64,000 bases of DNA, from positions 744,001 through 808,000 of the forward strand of contig NC_018392.1 in the NCBI RefSeq assembly GCF_000208865.1, read 5' to 3'. Numbering within the stretch: position 1 is the first letter of the stretch; each line of letters begins with the position of its first letter. This stretch comes from Neospora caninum Liverpool (Eukaryota; Apicomplexa; Conoidasida; Eucoccidiorida; Sarcocystidae). The notes beneath the pieces were generated by a model that did not search any database, was not told the DNA's origin, and worked only from the letters and a program-made list of their open reading frames with translations. The translations under genes and the position numbers were made by a program. Below are positions 23,013 through 34,300 of this stretch, one piece after another.

Positions 23013-25608
23013 GTAGAGAGAGAGCAAAGACGCCCATTTATTTATGCGAGCGTGTTGTACGCTTTGGAGCGTGAGGCATCGGAGTTTCTGAGAAGGTGCC
23101 GTCCGTGGGCGCGCGCAGAGAAGTGAAGGGCCGGGAAAAACTCGTGGTTTTGAAGTTGCGAGTTAGCCGGTCCGTGAGGCATTCTCTCGGCTCGAAGTGC
23201 TCGAACGCGGAAACGTCCAATGATGCAAGTCTCGCGACTTCGCTTCCTTTCCGCCCGCTGCAGGTCTACCGGGCGGCTTCTGACTCGGCAAACAGCCACT
23301 CGACTTTCTTCATAGGCAAAAGAAAGGCGTGGACAGACGAGAAACCCTTGAGTTTCGCCCCTCCATGCACGAACAACGCAGTGTGCTATGCCTCCTCCGC
23401 CTGAACAGAATCCCTTGCTGTGACGCGGAAGAAGCCTGCTATTGCTCAAAAACCAGTGTGCACGTCTGAGCCGTTTTCCCTACTTCGTGCACTTAACGTG
23501 ACGGTCACGAAAAGCACAATAGAACTTGGAGCCGGCAATCAACGGTATTCAAGATCTAAACCAATAGTCCCATTTCTCCCCTTTCGTCTCCAAAACCAGA
23601 CGGGAGTGCCCTTGCGCGGGTCCACGCTTGGCGGCTTCTCCCGTGAAAGACGAACCTGACAGATGCGCCTCTTTTGCTCGGAAAGGCAGAAGGACTCCCC
23701 GCCATTTGATGGCTTTCTTCCCTGGCGAGACGCACGTCTCTCGTGGGCCGTGCGAGACACACAGGCAACGGGCAGGCAGAAGGGAAGAGACAGCGGCAGG
23801 TGTTCCCTTACGGTGCGCACAGCTCTCGAGAGGTTCTAGAAAAACAAGGCCTTCTGTCTGGGCCAAGCCTCTGCTTACGCAACGTTCCGAGGTGGATAAC
23901 TGCAACGGGCGCATCCGACAATTCTTTCTCGAAACACGGGACTTCCGACGAGCCGCTGACGCAAACGCGTGAGCACAGGACAAGTCGGGTAGCTAGCTTG
24001 TGGATCGGGAGCAGGAAAGCGAGAGATTCAGACGCATAAATATACTCTTACACTTTTATTTAGTGAAATACACAGAGGGATGTGCGGTTCGCTTCCCCGT
24101 TTCAACATCTACACGCGAGGTGTTCTCACAGATGGGGAATCCGTACACACATTGAGGTGTATCTCCTTACACGTCTGTACGTGCATCGTTGTACATATAT
24201 ATATAGTATGCACGTATATTTATATGTTCATGTGGCAGCACCCACATCCACAAGTAAAGGTGTCCTAGCTGGTTTCGCACACAGTCGATGGCACCGTCTC
24301 GAGTCAAGTGTTGTGTTTCGTTGCATGCGCGGCGACGCTGGTGTCCAAAAATATCGATGTGTGGTAGCGCGTGCCCCCAAAACGGTTTTCCCGTCTAAAG
24401 AAGCCTTTGTTTTGTACGGGTGAGGTCAGATGCAGGACTGTGTTCTTGCCTCTCCTGGTTTTTTCCACATCACGGCGAGGTGTTTCAGCCGCAATTTTTC
24501 TCTCGCTTCGCGCCGAACAGCGTGGCGTGCGGTTGCCTGCTGCGCCAGCTTTTTCCCTCTCGTTTTTTCTAAACGCCTCAACCCCCCTTTTCCCGGCGTG
24601 TCCTCCAAAAGCGGAGTCGCCCGTGCACAAACGCTTCCTTCGTCTTCTGAAAGACTCCCCGCGCCACGTTGTTGCCCTTTCCAGGGTTTCCATCTAACTC
24701 AAGGAGACAGCGGGCGCCAGACTCTCGCTCGCTTTCCCCTGCAGCTAGCCGGACCCAGCGGGATGTATGCCTCGGTTTCCCATTATCGCTTTAGTTGACA
24801 CGTACCGCGTATTTCATCCCGTCTATCGGCCTCTCCTTCTTTTCTTTGTTTCCCCCTCAGGTGCACACGTCTCGGGTCTGCTCCCTCTCTCGTCGGCAGC
24901 TCAGGGACACGCCGCGCGACTGGGCCGGGAATCACCGGCTGACAGAAGGTCCAGCTTTGTTCCGCCTTTCGGAGTCGCAGCACGGTCCTCAAACCGTCTT
25001 CCAGGGGCGCCTGGAGAGCTCTTGCACTTCTTGATTGTTTTCGAGGGCGCCTCTCTCAAGGTCGACCTCGCCGCGCAGTGCCGGCTTCTCTCGGTCCTTT
25101 GTCGGGATTTCCGGAGGCAGCCTGTCGATCGTCACTTGTTGTGCGCCCCCCTATTTGGAAGATGTCGCGTGTCTGTACACCAGCGGCCTCTTCACTGCGG
25201 GCCACATTCCAGGTCTTGTTTCGCCTTTTCCCCCTTTGGATCGCCCTACCTTTCCTGGCCATTTTCCCGTGCGCGGTGTCTCCTGTGGACTCGCGTGGCG
25301 CGCTTCCTTCCCCGAACCGCATTTGACAATCTCGCCGAGGCCTCGAGGACTCCGTTTCTCTTCCATATATCCAACGCCCATTTTTTCTGTTCTCCAAATT
25401 CCCACCTCCGCACAGAGGCCTTCTCTCCGATTCCGCTCTCTCTCTCTGGTGGATGGGTGCCGTTTCCGCTTTTTCACACGTTTTTTTCGGGCCTTCGTGG
25501 AATCCTCCATTCTGTCCTCGAGGATGCGGGAACAGTGAGGGGCGCCCGACGAACACAGAGCGGGTGTAAAAGCGAGAGAAAAAAGTTTGATTTTTTTCTT
25601 GCCGCGCG
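21912..25608. other. Long spacer between EMC6 and the MGQC gene
   Basis: About 3.7 kb without a supported gene. It contains the EMC6 3' UTR at the left, a (TA)n tract near 22966-23013, pyrimidine-rich sequence at about 24400-25500, and at the right the presumed long 5' UTR of the next gene. Open frames here (for example 24767-25867) are rich in Ser, Pro, Phe and Arg, lack family motifs and overlap the start of the real gene in another frame. Confidence 0.5.
22966..23013. repeat. (TA)n microsatellite
   Basis: TA dinucleotide run with a single TACA interruption, followed by a short GA run, in the spacer downstream of EMC6. Confidence 0.95.
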
Positions 25609-28600
25609 ATGGGGCAGTGCGCGACCAAGAACGGGGGCGTCCGCGGGGCGGGTGCGCCGCACCTGTCTCAGGCCTTCCGCGGCGCCCCGGACTCCTTTTC
25701 GTTCGACGAGGACGAACCGGACGAAGCGTGTCTGTTGTCCCTCCACCGCAGCGTTCTCCACAACCTCAACGTCTCCCTCTGGTCCGGACTGCTCTTCAAT
25801 GCGAGTGGCGCGCATCGCCGCATGTACTGGGTCGTGGATTTTGGGGATCCCCTCTCGCCTCAGCTGATTCGCCCAGAAGCCGAAGCGAAGTGGGACTTGC
25901 TCCACAGAACGCTGCGGCCTCTCTCCCAGGCAGAGCGCGTGCGGAGACTCCCCGAACTCCCCACGCTCGCCTGGTTCCAGCTGCTCGTCTTCTACGAGGC
26001 AGAAGCGTCGAAACTCCTCCAAGTCCTCACCGAGGCCCTCACCGCAAAGGACTGGGAACGGACTCTCTCAGACGAACCGAACGCGACGCTCCTCAACGCC
26101 ACACATCCCGCGAGAGAAAGAGAGGACAAAGAGTGCGAAAGCGGAAGGGAGGGCGATGGACCGAAAAGAATGGACGGCGCGGAGGATACGCTGGGCTCTG
26201 CATGTCCAGCAGGCGAGCCGCAACCTTGCCGAGAGAAGGCGCGTGTGGTGGGAGACGGCGGTTTGCGTGCACCATCGTTCGTAAAGCTCGGCAGCGGGAA
26301 GGCGCGTGTGGTGGGAGACGGCGGTTTGCGTGCACCATCGTTCGTAAAACTCGGCAGCGACGACAGGGGCCAGGATGCGGAGAGGCGTTCGGAGGCCGAA
26401 GAGGAGCGCGAGCAAAGACGAAAGATCGCCTTTCTCTCCAACGCCTTTGCCCAGTGGTCTGCAGCCATGCACCGGTCGTACCTGCTCTCGCAGCATCTCT
26501 CGTGGCTGACAAGCATCGTCGCTCACGCCCTGACCACGCCGGGGCTCCGAAAGCTGCTCGCCCTCGCCCTGTACGACTACTACACAGAGGAGCGGCCGCG
26601 GCTCGGCTTTCGGCAGCCCCGGTCGGAGGTTGAAATGGACGACGAAGTGCGCGCTGCGCTGAACCGAATCGTCGCGGAGCAGCTCGACCAGGAGCCGGAG
26701 GAACGCGAGAACTGGGGCGCGGAAAGCGTCAAGAAGAAGAAGAGCTCCAGAATCTGTAGGTCCGGGGCCCGGGATGGCTCCATGACCTGGGACGCCGGGA
26801 TGTCCACGAGAGGGCGGTTCTCCGCCACGAGGACACCCGAGATGGCCTCCCCGGAGGAGGGCACTCACGGAGGTGATCGCAGCGAAATCCTGGAGGAAAG
26901 AAGGGAGCACGCAGCGAGGGGAATGAGGCAGAGACAGCGGAGACGGAAGCAGAGAGGGAAGGGACCACCGCCTCGCAGAAAGAAGGAGAGAGAATGGAGA
27001 GAGCGACCCTTGGGAAAAAGAGCCAAAAAAGGCCAAGCGGGCGACATGCTAGAGGACCGGAGAGAAATCATAGCTCGTTATTTGTGTCCGGTAAATACCG
27101 CTCCACGTGGATGAGGGGTGCGGACCTTTTTGCCCCCCTCTGATTGGCGGGGCTGGGTAGAGCTGTCTTCTCACGTTTCTTGGTCGTGCGACGCAGTTTC
27201 CTCCGAACGTCCTAGGCAGTTTGTCCGGGAAGCAGACTGAGAAAGGAGGAACTCAAGAAGACTGTCTCTGCTGCCCCCCGCGCCGTCGGATGGGGACTCC
27301 TGAATGGCTCTCTGGCGTAATGTGCTGCGTAGGCCTCGAGTCTTTTTCCGTATCTCTCAGAAGCCGCTCGACGCGTTGGGCGCCTCGTTGAGGTCTCGAG
27401 TCGCTCTGGGGGCTAAACGGTGGAGGCGATCGCCGAAGCTTTTTCCAATTCGGTCTGCCGCGTTCCTGCCGGGTGCTCGACATCTCTCCGGCGCCTGATG
27501 AGTAACTGGGTGAGCGCGTGATTCGCCGAGAAAATATCGCGGTTTACGCCTGGTGCGTGCCTTTGCCTCGTTTGATGTCCTTGCAGTGCACCGAGAGAAG
27601 GACTGCTTCGACGTCTACGGGTACTTGGGCCTCCAGCGCGTGGCGCAGGCGGTGAAAGACTACGTGGATCTGAAGCGCATCGAGACAGACACCCTCCATC
27701 TGGATGTCCTCGACTGGGCCGTCGCTGGCTTTGAGTTCAAAGGCGTCGTCTTCGTCTTGGTTCACGACCAGGAATTCTGGTAAGAACTCGCCTTTGCTTT
27801 ATTTCTACCGCCCGGGGCGCCTGTACCTTCCCTCACGTCGACCCCGCTCATCGGACCCGTTACACAGTGCCTCTGGACGCCGCGCGCGAGAGTCCCCGTG
27901 CATCCCCCGTCCTCCTTCTCTTCCCCCCGCCCCCGCTGCGTTCCGCTCCGTCCTGTCTTCTGCCGACGAGGCCGCGCCCCGGCGGTCGGTTCTCCGCGTG
28001 CACCTGCCCCGCGACTTTCACGTGAACGTCTTTCTCAGGTCCGCAGTCCGAACGGAGTTCCGCTGCTGCCAAGTCCTGCGCGCAGCCGCTCGCCCCACTG
28101 ATGTGCATTTGGCTGCAAAGTGCGGCCGACTCTGTGCAGTCGAGGGCTTCGGCTTGAGAGTTCTCGCCTCGCCGCTGGTGCCTCACTGCGTAGGTAAGCC
28201 GCCCGGCAGGGCGCCCCGCCGCGCTCGCTCCTCCGCTCGGCCCCGCCGCAGAGAAAGGCAGCCCCGCCGAGCTGCGAAAGAGACAGTGGAAGCTGCGCTT
28301 CCTTTGGCAGTCCCTCCCTGGCGGCGGTTCGCCGCTCTGTCCAGCCTCCGCACAACGATTTCGTCAGAGTGTCGCTGCGGAGCAACCGCGCACGACTCGA
28401 AGGCATGTAGGGAGGTCCTGAACGAGCTGTACTTACACTCCCCCGCGAGGCTGTGCAATCGCTCCAAGGGGACGCGAGTGGACGCGAAAACTAACGGTTT
28501 CGCTTTCTCCGTTCGCGGCGCGTGGGTCGGAGGCAACTCGGCACAGCGCTTTGGCAGCGCGTCGGACCGGAGCCGACGGGGATTTTCGCTGCGCCGAGGG

Positions 28601-30714
28601 CGCTCTTCCAGCGCCAGCCGACAACCGGAAAACGTCTATTTTTCCGTTGACGCCCTCGAAGCCGCGCGAGCGAGGCGAGCGCGGGTTCGCCTGCTCCGAG
28701 GCGTGGAGCGAAGCTTGCCACTGTGTGTTGCCTGTTAAATACAGAGCCCGTCGACTCGCCACTGCCGTACGCGATCGCTGGGGACCTGCTCCTGAAAGCC
28801 ATCAATTCCGCGCGTACCCAGCCTCCCATCAGCCACGTCCTTCGTGTGCCCAATCCACAGAACCAACTCAGTCTCTATGCGCCGCGTTTCCAGGTGAGAA
28901 GATCCACCTAAACGGCGAAGCGTCCACAGAGAGAAACGGGTGCTGCCGAGGGGCGGTCGCGCAGCGAAGCTCCCCTGCGTGTCTTCGAGGTTCGGTCCGG
29001 CCCTCCGGTGCTGCCCAGAGTTCTCGTCCTTTCATCTCTCGCTCGACCTTCTTCGAGTTTCCGGTGAGATTCGCCGGAGAGTGTCGCGCCGCCTTCCTCG
29101 TGTCGCGGCCACGCGTTTTTTCCCTCCAGCGGGCTCGGCCCTGCATTCCCCGCTCTCGCCCTCTGTCGAATCCTTCGGCCTCCATTGACGTGTGCTTCCC
29201 ATGCACACTCACCGACTCCCGTGCTCTTACAGTCGCGCGCGCCGGCGTTCGCGCGTCTTTCTGCTCCATGAATTCCATGCCCCCACTCTCGTAGCACTCG
29301 TGTTTTTTTGAGCCCTAAAAAACAATCGGCCGCGAGTCTGGTTCTTCTTTTTAGGCCCTCGCATCGGGCTTGACGCCATATGCGGCAGTCACCGAGGAGC
29401 TCATGGCCCTCGGACCGCCGCATCTCTGGTGGAAGTTTGCGCAGATTGCGCGCGAGGCCTCGGCTGGGACATCCCTCCTCTCTCGACGCATGAGCCTTTT
29501 TTCCGCTTCGCGTCGCCGCCTCAGCTACCCCGCCGAGCGGCTCGGGCCCTGCGGCGCCGCGCGGGAGGCGGAGATCCGCAAGCAGCTGCTTCCGGTGCTT
29601 GCCGCCTACGTCCAGGACGCGCATCGCGGGATTTCTCGCCGATTTCTCTACGACTTTTGGGCCCTCTCGCGAACCGCGCCGCCGCCCCAGAGCGGGTGCC
29701 TCGGCCGCCTCCTGCGGATTGCCGGTGAGCCGAGACGCCCCTCGCAGACGGAAGCCTCCGCGCGGGCGAGGACCGCCCGGGAGAGGAATGGCGCAGAGAC
29801 GCGCAGGGACGCCTCGCTGGTGAACGCGAGGACGCTTGAAGGATGCCGCAGAGGCGGAACGCTGACCATCGTCAAGGAGTAAGCCGCGGGAAACAGAAGG
29901 GGAAAACGACTGGTTTAGCGCGCGGACTCTCGAGAAAAGATTGACGGGAGCTACGGAAGAACGGGGCTGGTCAGACTGAGAGGGTGGGGAATAGAGATAG
30001 AGGGGGAGATAGAGAGAGGTAGAGGGCGAGATAGAGACAGAATACAGGACGAGATAGAGATAGAATACAGGGAGAGATAGAGATAGAGAGAGAGTGGGAC
30101 AGATAGAGAGGGAGAGAGACAATAGAGGGAGAGATCGTGATGGAAAGAGAGATAGCGAGAGGTTAGAGGGAGAGGGAGACCCGCGTCAGCTTGCCACGAG
30201 AAGTGCTTGGATGTTAGAATCCTGGACGACTCTCGCTGTTTTGTTGAGGGGTCCAGCGGAGGTTTTGTCTTTTTCTTCTGTGAAACAATCCTTGTTTTTG
30301 GTTCAGATATGATCCGCTGCCTGCGGCGGGGGAGGGGCTCTCAAATCACCCGGAATTTGCAATCATCTTCGATGGGACCTCCTGGACCCGCCCCGCGATT
30401 GTTCAGCTTCAAAATGGAGACATGGATCCCGCGCTCAAGCAGGCTGCAGAGCTCTTCGGGTGCAGTCAAAACGACATCCTTCCCTACCATCCTCTCGATG
30501 AAACCATCGGGTGCGTTAAAACGGTCCACGGAGAAGTTGAAAATAACACGAGAAAACCCAACTTCCGGATGGGGTCGTTGCTCATACTCAACTAGAAGGA
30601 ATAACTGGTCTCATAAACCCACACACAATCTCACCTGTCTCGACGCTTGCAGATGGAAACCGAAATAGAAATACAGCAATGTCTAGAAGCATGCATATAA
30701 GCAGTTTGCATATA

Positions 30715-30752
<38 letters not shown>

Positions 30753-31251
30753 CATATATATCCACATATATATATATATATATATATATCTACATATGTA
30801 TATATATATATATGCGCATAGTTGTATTAAATACAGAGATGTGTAGGGGGGGGTGAAGGCGGAGAGAACGTTCTTTTCGGCGGCGTTTGAACTCAGCCAC
30901 ACGTGCCTCAACCTGTTTCCCGTTGTTCAGCGAAGAGCAGGACGACTTCGCTTGGGCTTTCGGCCACAAGTGCTCGATCTGGACGTTCGCCAAAGGGCCC
31001 AAAATAGGGTGGTAAGACCATTCCTCTTGGGCGCAAACGGAGTCACCAACCGACGTCTTATACTGGGGCACATGGACCCCAACACACCTGTGTCTCGAAA
31101 ATACGCGAACTGCAGCGGGGAGAGGTAACAAGATATATATGTATATACATATATTTATATATATATATATATATATATGTATATACATATATTTATATAT
31201 ATATATATGTATATACATATATTTATATATATATATATATGTATATACATA

Positions 31252-31293
<42 letters not shown>

Positions 31294-31299
31294 CATATA

Positions 31300-31335
<36 letters not shown>

Positions 31336-34300
31336 AGTGGTTCTGTTTGCGTCTGTTTTGGTGCTGAGGTGTAGCCACCTGCGCAGGTGTATTGTCTGTG
31401 CAACTAGCTATGTCTCTCTGGGTTTCCAAGAAATATCTGCGCGTTTTCAGATTTCTCGCATGAACTGCCCAGTCTCGCTCACACACTCGTTCACGTTTCT
31501 GCTTCGCCTCTCTCCACGTCTGCGTGCGTGTGCAGCGGTCCGGATATTCGCTCGGCAGGTCAGGCGCCAAAGGTGGGGACGGCGAAGGACTACTTTCAAG
31601 TCGACACCATCGGCCGGGTGTATCCACACCTAGAGGGCTCGAACGACTCGACTCGGAGCTTGCTGCGCATGTGTCTGCCGTGGTCTTCCTCGAAATTCGT
31701 CATTTCTCTCGCGCCACGCGCGCGAACGATCAGGCCCGAAACCTACCTGCTCTTCCCCCTCATAATGCCGGACCTCCGCCGGGAGGCTGAGGCTCCAAAC
31801 GCGTCGGTCTTCCACCCCTCGCCCCTGGGGTCGCTGTCTCCGGCTTCTTTGAACGGCGAGGGCTCGCCGGAGCGGCGGGGGCGGGAAGAAGCTGGGCCAG
31901 CCGCCCTGGAGAGGCCCGACGCCGCGGTCCACCATCGGATCCTCGCGGTGCTCCGCCAGCATGTGTCTTTTCTCCGGCACGGCGGTCATCTGCGGAAGAT
32001 CATTCACCACTTTGGCAGCAACGTCGGCCTGACGCTCTGGCTGCTTTGGATGGAGGTCGAGCTCCGGGTGCACAAGCGCGTCGCTGAAACGGAGACAGTC
32101 GGAGACAGGTCCGCGCCCCGCCGCGCCTCTGGGCTCGCTTTGCGGTCGCCGCGCCGCGCAGAGCACTCGGTGACCTTCGCAGCTCCAGGGACGGACGAGA
32201 AGGCGAGCCTCGAGTCTCGCGAAGGCACGTGGAGGAGCGCCGACCCCAGTCGCCTCGAGGAGGCGCGGCTCCTCCACCGCGCCGACCAACTTGTCCGCGA
32301 ACTGGTAGCATGCGAGATCGTCGCTACTGCAGTGAAACGCGTCGTGCGCATGTACACGAGCGAACTCCCCGACCGACCCCTTCCCTTCGTCTACGCTGTC
32401 GAGGCCCTGTTGCCTGTCCTCTTTCGCCCCGAACTCTGGTGGAGACAAGTCGAAAAGTGAGGGAAAGGAGAGGGGAAGCGCATCACTCCCTGCGCGACAA
32501 CGCCCGCGCGCGGGTCGCCCGCAGATGTGTCCGCTATCCATATGTGTATGCTAATATGTATATGCTGATCAGATAGCGAATATCTCCCCCTGTATTTCTC
32601 CCTATCTATATATGTACATGTATTTGAATGTGTGGGCGCAGGGGTTTGCGTCATTATATGTCGATGTTTATATAGGGGCGCGTACGTGTGATGTGTCTGT
32701 TTGTGTGTGTCGCTTTGCGTTCGTAGGATGCTCCCTAACGAGCGCCGCAACATGCGGCACCACGAAAGCTGTCTCATGGTGGCTCTGTGGCTGTCAGTCC
32801 TCGAGGTAGGTGCGTTCTGGGGTGCGTTGTTTCTCTCCGTTCGCTCGTGCTCGCGTTTCTTGTTGCTCGTTTGCTCTCTTTCCGGGGTTGGCGATTTGAT
32901 CTGTCTCCCAAACTTCTTTGCGCCTCTCTCGCGTCCTTTTGTGTCCCGTCTGTGTCCCTTTTTTTTCCCTTCCTCGAGTTTGTCCTCTTCACTCGCGACT
33001 CGGCTGAGCGGTTGGAATGCCTTGCGAGTGCAGGCTTCGCAAGTCGTGGCCATGCAGCCCTGGGAGCTCGTCTCAACCTTCAACTCCATTCTGCGAACGG
33101 TTCGTCTCTTCTCTCCCTTCTCGCCCGTCTCTCCTTTTTCTTCTCTCTGCTGCCAGATTCGAGCAGCCACAGGCAAACTGCTAGATGAGAGGTAGACGTG
33201 TAAACAGTGCACGGAGAGAGCGAGGGAGCTTGGCGAAGCCCCCGCGTCGCGACGGTGACAGAAGCACATCGAGAGGCGTGTCTGCAGTCACAGATTCACG
33301 TGTCTGTAGACAAAAGAATGCATACACTGAAGGCCCGGCTCGAGAGAATCCGAAGTATTGACTGAAATACGATTATATACATCTATATATGTATATATAT
33401 AGGTATGTATATTTCGAGCTATATCTGTCTTTTGATGTGCTCAGTCCTTGTGGATCTGGTGTTCCCTTGTGCCGGTGTCGATGTCTCATCTCCGTCTTGT
33501 GTTTCCCGCCGGCTGCGCACTGTCAGCGTGGAAGCTTCATTTCGTCTTGCTTTTCTCGAATGCCTTTTGTTGTGTCTACCTTCTTCCACGTGGCTTCACA
33601 AATATCGATCTATACCTATACTTGTATGGATAACAATACTGAAAACATATATATATATATATATAGATATATGGATAGCAATTGATACATGGGTTTGTGT
33701 GTGCATTAAGGGGTAGTTGTTCCCTCTGCATATCGATGTGCATTTTGTTTTGTCTGTTTTTATGCGTGTGCATGTTTGGTGTCTTTAGGCGCGAAGCGTG
33801 CCTACCACATTGGCGCATTGCTTGATGCATGCGCTGAACGTGGAGTTTTCGTCTTCGTTTCTGTACATTATCTCCACGGTCCCTGAGTCGGATGACACAG
33901 ACTGGTTCGGCCGCATCCAGGCGATGGTACAGCGGCAACACGGGTCCGACGCGCGGAGACGGGAGGCCGGCAAGCGAACGGAGGCGAAGGTGCTTGCAGG
34001 CCTTCTTCGGCGCAGAGACGAAAAGGGCGAGGAGCAAGACGCAGACAGCGCCGAGGACGAACTTGTCGACGTGGCCAAGGCGAATGCCGTCATGTCTCTG
34101 AACACGTTTGTCCTCTCTCAGAACGAAGGCGCCCTCGACGACCTGACGGATGAACCGGAGGAGGAAAACCGCGAACGGAGGGAAGAACGCGTCGAGTCCT
34201 CCGTCCACGCCGTAGATGTGGCGGCGAAGCGTTTGCTTTCCCTCGTAAGACAGATAACACAGTCACGAGAGGGGGGCGCTGTAGATACAGAGAGATCTAG

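Noticed and set aside
24767..25867. Plus-strand 366-codon open frame ahead of the MGQC gene
   Set aside because: Rich in Phe, Ser, Pro and Arg from pyrimidine-rich DNA, and its end overlaps the true MGQC exon in another frame.
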